NCBI RefSeq assembly: GCF_003383615.1
Contig: NZ_QNUL01000008.1
Location: 143,825-207,824 of the forward strand
From: Dyadobacter luteus
GTDB taxonomy: Bacteria > Bacteroidota > Bacteroidia > Cytophagales > Spirosomataceae
Direction of reading: 5' to 3'
Length of the DNA: 64,000 nucleotides
The notes beneath the pieces are model-generated. The model was not told the origin of the DNA. It did not search any database and saw only the letters and a list, made by a program, of their open reading frames with translations. The position numbers and the translations under genes are program-made. Below, in pieces: positions 1 to 7,411 of the stretch (its first letter is position 1; each line of letters opens with the position of its first letter).

Positions 1-337
1 TGTTAAGTAATCGGCTGACCTCTTCGAGCAATAACTTATTTTCCTGGTAATCATTGTCTGACAAATAATTCAGATCCTTGCTTAGACGCAAATAATAGGG
101 ACACTCCTCAAGTGACCATTGTGCTATATTGTAGAACCGTGCCTTATCGGCACGGCCCAATCTTTTATAGCCTTCTGCAATATTCGCAGGAATTGAAACT
201 CCTGCCCTTCTGAATTGAGAAGTAAGATTATATATTTCGGAGTTAGGGAATATAGTAGTCATTCGATATATGGCTAACACGAAAGAATGTGCCTTTTGCC
301 AAACGATCAGATCTTCAAAAGATTGACTCTTTTCCAT
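1..337 (-). CDS. four-helix-bundle protein (S23/IVP family), 3' end outside window
   Basis: The minus strand reads MEKSQSFEDLIVWQKAH and later RAGVSIPANIAEGYKR, the signature of the S23 (23S rRNA intervening-sequence) four-helix-bundle family. These are small helical proteins of about 115-125 residues; relatives include the Avd accessory protein of diversity-generating retroelements. About 112 codons are present, so only a few C-terminal residues lie beyond the left edge. The ATG at 337 is the only start in frame; no upstream ATG/GTG exists before non-coding sequence. The cellular role of the free-standing members is not known. A tandem AACTTC repeat follows upstream at 421-457, an association I have seen described only informally for this family. 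Confidence in family is high, in function none. Confidence 0.85.
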   Translation of the reverse strand, partial: MEKSQSFEDLIVWQKAHSFVLAIYRMTTIFPNSEIYNLTSQFRRAGVSIPANIAEGYKRLGRADKARFYNIAQWSLEECPYYLRLSKDLNYLSDNDYQENKLLLEEVSRLLN

Positions 338-367
338 TTCTTTTATGAGTATGATGAAGTGATACTT

Positions 368-375
368 CAAATCTA
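368..375 (-). promoter_or_regulatory. possible -7 element of the four-helix-bundle gene
   Basis: On the minus strand this reads TAGATTTG, a match to the Bacteroidota -7 consensus TAnnTTTG, about 31 bases before the ATG at 337. A TTTG further upstream (388-391) is only 12 bases away, shorter than the usual 17-23, so the -33 part is not supported. Confidence 0.35.
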
Positions 376-420
376 TCACAATCGAATCAAAAAAACAGAC
401 TTTCCAAGAAGTCCCTCCTC

Positions 421-457
421 TAACTTCTTAACTTCCCCTAACTTCTTTATCTACTTC
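421..457. repeat. short AACTTC repeat between two minus-strand genes
   Basis: The word AACTTC occurs at 422-427, 430-435 and 440-445, followed by ACTTC at 453-457, in a pyrimidine-rich stretch. It directly abuts the serBA stop codon at 459. It is one of several low-complexity word-like intergenic repeats in this window (compare 20763, 22344, 23207, 28845, 38885). Confidence 0.6.
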
Positions 458-458
458 C

Positions 459-2363
459 TTAATACAACATCCTCGACCGGATCGTACCTTCTACCTCTTT
501 CACTTCCTGAATAAATTCCTCTGTATAACCTTTCGCGATATCTACGATTACATAACCGATATGCTCATTGGTTTTGAGGTATTGACCTGTGATGTTGATA
601 TTATTTTTTGCAAAAATCTGGTTCAGCTTTGCAAGCACACCTGGCACGTTGGCATGGATGTGCAGCAACCGGTGAGAATCTTTCAGTTTCGGCAACTGTA
701 CCTCAGGGAAGTTTACGCTTCCGTAAGAGCTACCGTTATTCATGAATTCCAACAGTTTTGAAGGAACAAAATGGCCGATATTTTCCTGAGCTTCCTCTGT
801 GCTACCTCCAATATGCGGAGTCAGGATTACATTTGGCAATCCACGTAATTCACTTTCAAAGGATTCGGCATTCGTTTTAGGTTCGTAAGGGAACACGTCC
901 ACACTAGCACCTGCCACTTTACCGCTCTTCACTGCTTCTGCCAATGCGGCAATATCTACAACATGTCCGCGAGACAGGTTCATAAATATCACTCCGTCCT
1001 TCATCAGGTCAAACTCTCTTTTTCCGATCAGGTTTTTGTTTTCCTTACGGCCATCGACGTGCATACTGATTACATCCGAAATAGCCAGAAGTTCTTCCAG
1101 CGTATTCAGTTTTCGGGCATTCCCCAGAGAAAGTTTTTCAATTCCATCATAGAAATAAACCTCCATACCCAACGCTTCAGCCACAACTGACAATTGTGTA
1201 CCGATACTTCCGTATCCCACCATACCCAATTTTTTACCACGTACCTCGAAACTTCCGTTCGCTGATTTATCCCAGATACCTTCGTGCATCTGGTTACTTT
1301 TGGTAACGATGTTACGGATCAGCAGGATCATCTCACCCACTGCCAGTTCAACTACAGAACGTGTATTACTATAAGGTGCATTGAAAACTGCAATACCTCT
1401 CTGAGCTGCTTCCTCTAGGTCGATTTGGTTGGTACCAATACAGAATGCACCGATCGCCATCAGACGATTCGCATTTTCAAGAACCCGTTTGGTAATATTG
1501 GTTTTTGAACGAATACCAATGATTGATACGTCCTTAATACGCTCGCACAATTCGTCTTCATCCAGAGCTCCCTTCACAAACTCCACGTTGAAACCTTGCT
1601 CCTCAAATGCACGAAGCGCTACAGGATGCACGTTTTCCAACAAAAGAACTTTGATTCTGCTTTTTGGATAAGACTGGCTTCTGCTTAATTTATTATCATA
1701 AAGAAAATCATCAAAAGATGTAGCAATGTGATCTGCAACGGCTACAACCTTAGGACGCTCTACGTTTTCTGTAAATGCATAGAAGCGACTAGCCAGCCCA
1801 GATTCTTTCAATTGATAATCCGTATAGCCATCACCAATTGCAAATACTTCACCTTCCAGTTTCAGACTTTCAAGAAGTTTTATCTTACCACCATCGGTTG
1901 ACAAAACATTGGTTTCATCTATTCCAATGATATTACCTTCCTCATCAAACCGGAACTCATTGGCATACACATGGTCAGCACGAATACCGAGTTCAGTAGC
2001 GATGGGTACGATAAACTCTTTAAAACCACTTGATACAATAAATATGTTGTCGGTATTCTCCGTTAGAAAATGTTGGTTTCTTTTGAATGAATCCGAAACC
2101 CTGGTTCTCAGGAATATAATCAGGTCTTCTATGTGGGAGCGGTTTGCTTTCAGCAGATCAATACGCTGACGAAGTCCTTCGGCAAACGACATCTCTCCGT
2201 TCATGCCTTTGTTTGTAAGATCAACTATTTCCTGAACGATTTTTTCACGTTCCGGATGCCCTGCAAGCGCAATGGCAGCTAATTCGTCCAGACCTTCAAC
2301 TTTGGTGAAAGTGCTGTCAAAATCAATAATAATGTACGGGCTGTTAAGTGTTAATGTGGGCAT
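459..2363 (-). CDS. phosphoserine phosphatase / D-3-phosphoglycerate dehydrogenase fusion
   Basis: A 634-residue fusion of two serine-biosynthesis enzymes. Residues about 8-225 form a HAD phosphatase of SerB type: motif I DFDST with nucleophile D14 and acid D16, followed by KVEGLDELA as in phosphoserine phosphatase, SSG at 111-113, and GDGYTD at 177-182. Residues about 236-550 are a D-3-phosphoglycerate dehydrogenase: NAD-binding GYGSIG at 383-388, and the PGDH catalytic region with R465 (SRG), E494 and H517 (TPHIGG). Residues about 563-634 form an ACT domain, the usual site of serine feedback. The protein therefore could catalyse the first and last steps of the 3-phosphoglycerate to serine pathway; the middle step, SerC, is not in the window. 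The gene stands alone. A possible promoter lies at 2447-2482. Confidence 0.92.
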   Translation of the reverse strand: MPTLTLNSPYIIIDFDSTFTKVEGLDELAAIALAGHPEREKIVQEIVDLTNKGMNGEMSFAEGLRQRIDLLKANRSHIEDLIIFLRTRVSDSFKRNQHFLTENTDNIFIVSSGFKEFIVPIATELGIRADHVYANEFRFDEEGNIIGIDETNVLSTDGGKIKLLESLKLEGEVFAIGDGYTDYQLKESGLASRFYAFTENVERPKVVAVADHIATSFDDFLYDNKLSRSQSYPKSRIKVLLLENVHPVALRAFEEQGFNVEFVKGALDEDELCERIKDVSIIGIRSKTNITKRVLENANRLMAIGAFCIGTNQIDLEEAAQRGIAVFNAPYSNTRSVVELAVGEMILLIRNIVTKSNQMHEGIWDKSANGSFEVRGKKLGMVGYGSIGTQLSVVAEALGMEVYFYDGIEKLSLGNARKLNTLEELLAISDVISMHVDGRKENKNLIGKREFDLMKDGVIFMNLSRGHVVDIAALAEAVKSGKVAGASVDVFPYEPKTNAESFESELRGLPNVILTPHIGGSTEEAQENIGHFVPSKLLEFMNNGSSYGSVNFPEVQLPKLKDSHRLLHIHANVPGVLAKLNQIFAKNNINITGQYLKTNEHIGYVIVDIAKGYTEEFIQEVKEVEGTIRSRMLY

Positions 2364-2446
2364 GAAGCGGCAGATAACTTATTAATTACCAATTTAAAAG
2401 TATACAAATCAAAAATACTCAATCCGATAGCTTGCTGATAAAGAGA

Positions 2447-2482
2447 CAAAATTACGAATCTGTTTACTATGTCGCTAACAAA
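2447..2482 (-). promoter_or_regulatory. candidate promoter of the serB-serA fusion
   Basis: On the minus strand TTTG (2482-2479) and TAATTTTG (2454-2447) are separated by 24 bases, one more than the commonly quoted 17-23 spacing for Bacteroidota sigma factor promoters. The -7 box lies about 84 bases before the ATG. Confidence 0.35.
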
Positions 2483-2525
2483 ATATCCGGTGCAAGCGTT
2501 TAATTATCGGCTGATATATCTTTAT

Positions 2526-3509
2526 TTACAAAAATTCATTTTTTTGTATAAAATCCAGTGCTCTTTTCTCCGACCAGTATATATCATCACGTAGTCCGTA
2601 CTGGCGGAAGCCACAATGTCCCCCCTGGCTACTTAGTTCAAGATGAACATTTTCCAATGAACTGATCAGCTCAACGGGCAAACTGGATCCCGGCACAATG
2701 GGATCGTTGTCGGCATTTACGATTAAAGTCGGAATCTGAATGTGTTCAACAAAAAACATTGAACTGCACATTTCGTAATAATGCGATGCATTGTCAAATC
2801 CATGTAAAGGTGCTGTATAAACGTCGTCAAAATCATAAAGCGTTTTCACCAGGTGATCCTTCGCCAGACTTATCTGGTCCGGAAATAAACGTGACTTTGC
2901 ATTGACCTTGGGACGTAGCGTATTGAGAAAACGATGCATGTAAATACGGTTCTCTCTTTTAATAATGGAAAGACTGCATTGCTTCAGATCCATAGGTACA
3001 CTGAAAACAACCGCCTTACGAATCAGATTACTCCGTTGCCTACCCTTTTCTCCCAGATATTTGAGTGTAAGATTACCACCAAGACTAAAGCCAATAAAAT
3101 ATATCTCTTTGTAACCCCGGCTTATGGCTTGTGTAACAACGATATCCAGGTCATCGGTAGCTCCGCTATGATAAAAAACAGGTGTCTTGTTCATTTCACC
3201 ACTGCAACTGCGAAAGTTCCAGGCCAGACAATCATATCCCTGGCTGTTCAGCAGCCTCACCATTCCTATTATGTACTGCTTGGTGCTATTTCCTTCAAGA
3301 CCGTGGGAGAGAATAACGATTTTACGCGAAGGATTGTGGTTAGCCGGCGACCAATCCAGATCAAGAAAATCCTGATCCGGCGTAATAATACGCTCCCTCT
3401 GGTATTTCACACCCGTTGTTTTCCTGAAAAGTGCAGGAAAAATCGTCTGTATGTGCCCGTTGGGCAACCAGAATGGAGAAATAAAATCAGTTTCTTTTAA
3501 AACCGGCAT
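2526..3509 (-). CDS. alpha/beta hydrolase, YheT family
   Basis: A 327-residue alpha/beta hydrolase of the YheT/EMB8 type (COG0429). The serine nucleophile lies in GFSLGGN, the acid in NADNDPIVP and the histidine in SQGGHCGF near the C terminus, all in the expected order. The opening sequence FWLPNGHIQTIFPALFR is typical of this family. Members are cytoplasmic or membrane-associated esterase/lipase-like enzymes; the natural substrate is unknown. No signal peptide is present. The gene appears monocistronic, with a 162-base gap to the serB-serA start and no overlap with neighbours. Confidence 0.85.
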   Translation of the reverse strand: MPVLKETDFISPFWLPNGHIQTIFPALFRKTTGVKYQRERIITPDQDFLDLDWSPANHNPSRKIVILSHGLEGNSTKQYIIGMVRLLNSQGYDCLAWNFRSCSGEMNKTPVFYHSGATDDLDIVVTQAISRGYKEIYFIGFSLGGNLTLKYLGEKGRQRSNLIRKAVVFSVPMDLKQCSLSIIKRENRIYMHRFLNTLRPKVNAKSRLFPDQISLAKDHLVKTLYDFDDVYTAPLHGFDNASHYYEMCSSMFFVEHIQIPTLIVNADNDPIVPGSSLPVELISSLENVHLELSSQGGHCGFRQYGLRDDIYWSEKRALDFIQKNEFL

Positions 3510-3737
3510 TTTTTCAAAATAGAAATAATCGAAGTAAAGCTAATCATTTTCTTACATTCGGGAAATATAAATTAAGAACAGAAAAACGATACAAAGAGTT
3601 AAAAGAAGCACAATTAAATTGTAAAATACTAAGAATCGAACATATCTCAAAAAACAAAACATATGTAACTATTCTTAAAAGTCTGGTTTTGAAGGCCTAA
3701 CTAAATAGATTAATTCTAAACCTTTTTACTTATTTAT

Positions 3738-3768
3738 CTTGTATATCTCTATTTTCTATCTACATTTG
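3738..3768 (+). promoter_or_regulatory. cspA promoter, CTTG-N19-TACATTTG
   Basis: A -33 element CTTG (3738-3741) is followed after 19 bases by TACATTTG (3761-3768), an exact TAnnTTTG match. The start codon follows 28 bases later, so the leader is short, unlike the long thermosensing leader of Escherichia coli cspA. The rest of the 3510-3796 gap is AT-rich and shows no other feature. Confidence 0.7.
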
Positions 3769-3796
3769 AGCTTTAAAAAATATAAGATCAATACTA

Positions 3797-3988
3797 ATGG
3801 CAGAAGGCACAGTAAAGTTTTTCAATGATTCCAAAGGATTTGGTTTCATCCAACCGTCAAGCGGTGAAAAAGACATTTTCGTACACGTTTCAGGTCTTCA
3901 GGACGATATCCGTGAAAACGACAAAGTGTCTTATGACGTAGAAAATGGCAAAAAAGGTCTAAACGCAGTTAACGTTCGCGTTATCTAA
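3797..3988 (+). CDS. cspA: cold shock protein, CspA family
   Basis: A 63-residue single cold-shock domain. RNP1 is visible as KGFGFIQP and RNP2 as DIFVHVSGL, the aromatic nucleic-acid-binding strands of the OB fold. Length matches the short Bacteroidota CspA proteins. It should bind single-stranded RNA and DNA and act as an RNA chaperone in the cytoplasm. It is monocistronic: a good promoter lies immediately upstream and an intrinsic terminator at 4014-4044 closes the unit. Whether it is cold-induced or constitutive cannot be told from the sequence. Confidence 0.95.
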   Translation: MAEGTVKFFNDSKGFGFIQPSSGEKDIFVHVSGLQDDIRENDKVSYDVENGKKGLNAVNVRVI

Positions 3989-4013
3989 GTTTAAGTCATA
4001 ACAGCATTTTTGA

Positions 4014-4044
4014 AAGCATCCTGCCGAAGTAGGGTGCTTTTTTT
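4014..4044 (+). terminator. intrinsic terminator of cspA
   Basis: A 9-bp stem AAGCATCCT (4014-4022) pairs with AGGGTGCTT (4031-4039) with one G-U pair, followed by a run of seven T residues. Confidence 0.85.
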
Positions 4045-4158
4045 GTTGTTCAAATTTCACTCTTATCCGATTGTTTTACCGCTTAGCTATAATCCTGTTT
4101 CATAATTGCTATCTTGATGCTTATTTGAGTACATCAAAAACCTTCAAGCAATCGGATT

Positions 4159-4605
4159 ATGCAAAACTTTACACTCGCAGGATTTGGCAACAGAGTCGTA
4201 GCTCAAATTATCGATACACTTATTGTTGGAGTCGCCATGTCAGTCCTTATAGTACCCCTGTTCGGATTAGGCGGATTAGCAGGCACATTTGATAATGACT
4301 TTGCAGCTTTGCTAGGTGGACTCGCAATACTACCACTACTTTTGATTGGCTTTTTGGGGCCAATCGTTTATGAAGTCTTCATGCTGAGTTCTCCACGCCG
4401 TGCCACTATTGGTAAGAGCCTTATGAAAATACAGGTTCGTGATGAATATGGCAACGGACTTACTCTTGGAGCTGCGATTGGTCGCACCCTTATTAAATAC
4501 CTGACGCTGAATTTTTGCTTTTTGTTATGGTTATGGCCGCTTTTCAACAAAGAGGAACAAGCATTGCATGACCTTATCGTCCGCGATTTTGTAGTGAGAG
4601 ATTAA
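4159..4605 (+). CDS. RDD family membrane protein
   Basis: A 148-residue protein with the RDD-domain layout: GFGNRVVAQIIDTLIV near the N terminus (the conserved Arg and Asp), hydrophobic segments at about 20-40 and 50-75, the RRATIGKSLMKIQVRD loop, a third hydrophobic segment at about 115-128, and the closing ALHDLIVRDFVV. RDD proteins are small polytopic membrane proteins; some have been linked to ion transport, but most have no assigned role. A DUF2752 gene follows three to six bases after the stop, so the two are probably co-transcribed. Confidence 0.8.
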   Translation: MQNFTLAGFGNRVVAQIIDTLIVGVAMSVLIVPLFGLGGLAGTFDNDFAALLGGLAILPLLLIGFLGPIVYEVFMLSSPRRATIGKSLMKIQVRDEYGNGLTLGAAIGRTLIKYLTLNFCFLLWLWPLFNKEEQALHDLIVRDFVVRD

Positions 4606-4608
4606 TCA

Positions 4609-4980
4609 GTGATGATACCCCAGGATCATTTGATAAGAAGATTAATTATTTCGGTCACGGTACTTGCTACCGTGACCTGGTATTATATGTTTGATCCGGC
4701 GGAACATTCCTCGGCCCCTCCCTGCCTGTTGCACAAAGCTACAGGCTGGCTTTGCTGGGGATGTGGAGGGCAGCGCGCATTTCACCAACTCCTTCACGGC
4801 CATTTTCATTCTGCGTTTCAACTGAATGCACTGGTGTATCCGGTTACTTGTATTCTGATTTACATCACCGTCTCAGAATTAATAAAGAACACACCCACCT
4901 ATTCATTTTTCCGGAATAAAATGGTTGCTGTTTCAGCGCTTCTGATCCTGATTGGGTTCACTCTTTTGAGGAATATCTGA
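4609..4980 (+). CDS. DUF2752 membrane protein
   Basis: A 123-residue protein with the DUF2752 signature CLLHKATGWLCWGCGGQRAFHQLLHGHFHSAF-like block (C39 to about F70), in which two cysteines and a GCGGQR turn precede LLHG and an N-x-L segment. Hydrophobic helices lie at about 11-26, 72-90 and 103-120. The function of the family is unknown; it is often encoded beside other small membrane proteins. The start may be GTG at 4609 or ATG at 4612. It follows the RDD gene almost without a gap, and its stop lies only six bases from the convergent helicase stop. Confidence 0.75.
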   Translation: MMIPQDHLIRRLIISVTVLATVTWYYMFDPAEHSSAPPCLLHKATGWLCWGCGGQRAFHQLLHGHFHSAFQLNALVYPVTCILIYITVSELIKNTPTYSFFRNKMVAVSALLILIGFTLLRNI

Positions 4981-4986
4981 ATCAGA

Positions 4987-6309
4987 TTACCTTGCTACTT
5001 CGATTTTATACTTCTTCCCTTTCATTTTTTCCGTAGCAATCAGATCCAGCATTTTGCGGACTTTGGTTTTATTCACTGCAGCAAAAGAAATAGTATCTTT
5101 CACCTCAATCAATCCCAAATCCTGCTTTTCCAGCTTTCCTTTTTGTAAAAGAAAACCTACGATATCCATTTTATTAAGCTTATTCTTCTTTCCTCCGCTG
5201 ATATAAATCGTTGTCCATAAAGGAGCTTCAGGTGCGGTATATTGGGAAGGTAGAGCCATAACTTTTGGGGTTATGCTGATGTAATCAGGAACTGCTTCTT
5301 CCGGATTCAGCAAAATATAAGCTGTACCTTCTGTCTGCATACGTGCAGTACGACCGTTTCTGTGACGGAATTCATCAGCCCTCATCGGACATTCAAAATG
5401 GATCACGTGTCTCACTTCCGGGATATCCAGTCCACGGGCTGCAAGGTCAGTTGCAGCTATGTAGCGCACAGAACCATTTCTGAACCTGATTAATGTCCGT
5501 TCACGATCTTCCTGCTCCAGTTTTCCATGGAAAAACGCGCACTCCAGCCCCTCTTCTTTCAATATCTCGCTTATCCGTTCCACTGTATCGCGCTGATTAC
5601 AGAAAATCATAGCGGATTCACTGCCTATAGCACCAAGAAGCCGAACCAGACTATTCATCTTGTTACTGTCCGGACTGATTACCTGAACAACAGTAAGTCC
5701 GCTGGCTTCATTTTTATTGAAAATAAAATCAAGCTCAACCGGGTTTTTAAACTTAACAAATGAAGGAATTTTAGGACCTGCCGTGGCCGACACAAGAACC
5801 TTTTTACTAACCCAGCGTACATTCTGGATAATTTCCGTCATCTCTTCCTGAAAACCCATTTCAAGAGATTTATCAAACTCGTCCAGTACAAGTGTGCGCA
5901 CACGACTGTAAGAGAAAGATTTCCGATGCATGTGGTCCAGAAGACGGCCGGGCGTCCCTATCAACAGCGCAGGCGGCTCCACCAGACTTCTTATTTCGGT
6001 TTGCATATCATGCCCGCCGTAGCAGCAGGTAACTTTGAAACCTGTCGCCATTTTTCTCCATACCTGTTCAATCTGAAGCGCCAGCTCCCTCGTTGGCACA
6101 ATCACCAGGCACTGCACCTGATCATTTTCCCTCTCCATTAATGCGACAAGAGGCAACAAAAAAGCCAGGGTTTTTCCTGAGCCTGTGGGTGATAAAAGAA
6201 GCACCTCATCACTTTCTGTAATTGCTTCGCGGGCAGCAACCTGCATTTCGTTCAAGGTTTCAATACCCAAACCTGCAAGTATATTTTCTATTTTTCCTAA
6301 ATCCGACAT
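4987..6309 (-). CDS. dbpA: DEAD-box RNA helicase, DbpA type
   Basis: A 440-residue superfamily 2 helicase. The Q motif is in GLGIETLNEMQ (14-23), motif I is SPTGSGKT (40-47), PTRELA is at 72-77, and motif II is DEFD (143-146) instead of DEAD. Motif III is SAT, and motif VI reads HRNGRTAR instead of the usual HRIGRTGR. The last 75 residues (from TTIYISGGKKNKLNKMD) are a DbpA-type RNA-binding domain, which in Escherichia coli DbpA directs the enzyme to hairpin 92 of 23S rRNA, so a role in large-subunit assembly is likely. The start is fixed by the Q motif. A TACCTTTG promoter box ends only four bases before the ATG, suggesting a nearly leaderless mRNA. Confidence 0.88.
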   Translation of the reverse strand: MSDLGKIENILAGLGIETLNEMQVAAREAITESDEVLLLSPTGSGKTLAFLLPLVALMERENDQVQCLVIVPTRELALQIEQVWRKMATGFKVTCCYGGHDMQTEIRSLVEPPALLIGTPGRLLDHMHRKSFSYSRVRTLVLDEFDKSLEMGFQEEMTEIIQNVRWVSKKVLVSATAGPKIPSFVKFKNPVELDFIFNKNEASGLTVVQVISPDSNKMNSLVRLLGAIGSESAMIFCNQRDTVERISEILKEEGLECAFFHGKLEQEDRERTLIRFRNGSVRYIAATDLAARGLDIPEVRHVIHFECPMRADEFRHRNGRTARMQTEGTAYILLNPEEAVPDYISITPKVMALPSQYTAPEAPLWTTIYISGGKKNKLNKMDIVGFLLQKGKLEKQDLGLIEVKDTISFAAVNKTKVRKMLDLIATEKMKGKKYKIEVAR

Positions 6310-6313
6310 GATG

Positions 6314-6321
6314 CAAAGGTA
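6314..6321 (-). promoter_or_regulatory. -7 promoter element immediately before the dbpA start
   Basis: The minus strand reads TACCTTTG, an exact TAnnTTTG match, with the start codon at 6309-6307. Transcription would begin within about five bases of the ATG. A TTTG at 6339-6336 is present but the 14-base spacing is short. Confidence 0.55.
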
Positions 6322-6354
6322 GTGCTTCGGTCAGGCAAATTGCGAAGAAAGTTC

Positions 6355-6816
6355 TTATTGTTTAATAACTCCGGTAAACTGCTTGGGTTCATTGTACAAA
6401 GTAAGTCCAAGTAGTTTCCAGTTATGAGTACCTGACACCAGATAGTGGATTTTCCCTTCGTTTTCGTAAAAAGTTACATTGGTAGTTTCCCATTGATGCC
6501 CACCCATAAGTCCACTTTGAATAATTTCACCTTCTGCACGATCAAGCGTGTCTTTGGGATATGCATAACTGAGCACGATTTCGTGAGAAATCCCGCTTTC
6601 CAGAGGTTGCCAGCCAATCGTTCTGTCTCCTCCATTATATCTGGGTGCCTCTTTGTTTATAAGACGCTCCTTCGTGAAGGATAAACATCCAAGTATAAAT
6701 ACGATCAGAGCGGGTATTCCCATGCTTTCTTTGACCAGTTTAAATACGCTGAAACAGATAAATATGAACCAGATCAGCAACCCAAAATTCAGAAGAGTCA
6801 AGAGTAAATACAGCAT
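6355..6816 (-). CDS. conserved-looking membrane-anchored protein of unknown function
   Basis: I do not recognise the family. From the ATG at 6816 the protein has 153 residues: two close hydrophobic segments (about 1-27 and 33-45), then a soluble part with a GGHQWETTNVTFYENEGKIH region. The frame stays open back to 6900, but the intrinsic terminator of the upstream groES-like gene lies at 6832-6864 inside that extension, so the start at 6816 is preferred. The soluble part would probably face the periplasm or the cytoplasm as a small beta-rich domain; neither can be decided. The gap to dbpA downstream is 45 bases. Confidence 0.55.
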   Translation of the reverse strand: MLYLLLTLLNFGLLIWFIFICFSVFKLVKESMGIPALIVFILGCLSFTKERLINKEAPRYNGGDRTIGWQPLESGISHEIVLSYAYPKDTLDRAEGEIIQSGLMGGHQWETTNVTFYENEGKIHYLVSGTHNWKLLGLTLYNEPKQFTGVIKQ

Positions 6817-6831
6817 ATCGTTGATTTTAGG

Positions 6832-6864
6832 TAAAAAATAAAGCAGTCCTGCGTGGACTGCTTT
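6832..6864 (-). terminator. intrinsic terminator of the groES-like gene
   Basis: A perfect 10-bp stem (6840-6849 with 6855-6864, AAAGCAGTCC) with a 5-base loop is followed on the minus strand by T and a run of six T residues after one A. It lies 67 bases beyond the groES-like stop codon. Confidence 0.85.
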
Positions 6865-6930
6865 GTCAGGATTTACCAAGTTAATACTACCGTTTTTCAA
6901 TTACCATATAACGGCAGACATTTTGAAGAA

Positions 6931-7308
6931 TTAATATAAATCTTCTGTACGCTCCAGCATCAAAATAGATGATTGAGGTACAATCACATATTTCTCTCCG
7001 TCGTACTCAAGATCAATGGCATTTCTCTGAAGATAAATAGCTACATCACCTTCCATCGATTGTAAAGGCATATACTTCACCTTTTCCTCTGTTTCTTTCC
7101 AGGGTTCATCTTCTGTTGCTGCCGGTATGGGATAACCCGGTCCCACCTTGATCACATATCCACTTTGCACCTGTTCCTTTTCGGTTACTGTTGGCGGCAG
7201 ATATAATCCACTATTGGTTCTGTCCGACGGACTTTTTGGTTTTATCAAAACACGATCTCCAACGATAATCAGTTTCTTCAATCGGTTGTCAGCTGTCACT
7301 TCGTACAT
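6931..7308 (-). CDS. GroES-like Cpn10 co-chaperone, without adjacent groEL
   Basis: A 125-residue Cpn10-fold protein. GDRVLIKPKSPSDRTNSGLYLPP matches the N-terminal strand and mobile loop region of GroES, and GYVIKVGPG and GDVAIYLQRNAIDLEYDGEKYVIVPQSSIL match the roof and C-terminal strands. It is about 28 residues longer than canonical GroES, with an insertion around 80-95 (PIPAATEDEPWKETEEKVKY). No groEL lies beside it. Bacteroidota carry such divergent stand-alone copies besides the true groESL operon; whether this one caps GroEL is unknown. It ends at a strong terminator at 6832-6864. Confidence 0.8.
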   Translation of the reverse strand: MYEVTADNRLKKLIIVGDRVLIKPKSPSDRTNSGLYLPPTVTEKEQVQSGYVIKVGPGYPIPAATEDEPWKETEEKVKYMPLQSMEGDVAIYLQRNAIDLEYDGEKYVIVPQSSILMLERTEDLY

Positions 7309-7411
7309 GGTTGTTATTAACTAAATATATTATAAAGCAGGATACCGGAATGTACGCAACATTCCTCCCTATCCGATAACAAATATCAGAGCAAAATGTT
7401 TTGGTAAATTC

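Noticed and set aside
2934..3500. 188-codon frame antisense to the YheT-like hydrolase
   Set aside because: Shadow frame; the hydrolase on the other strand has an intact catalytic triad and family signature.
7347..7365. Hairpin GGAATGT/ACATTCC as terminator of the MBOAT cluster
   Set aside because: A perfect 7-bp stem but no T run on the minus strand; it could equally be part of the groES-like leader.
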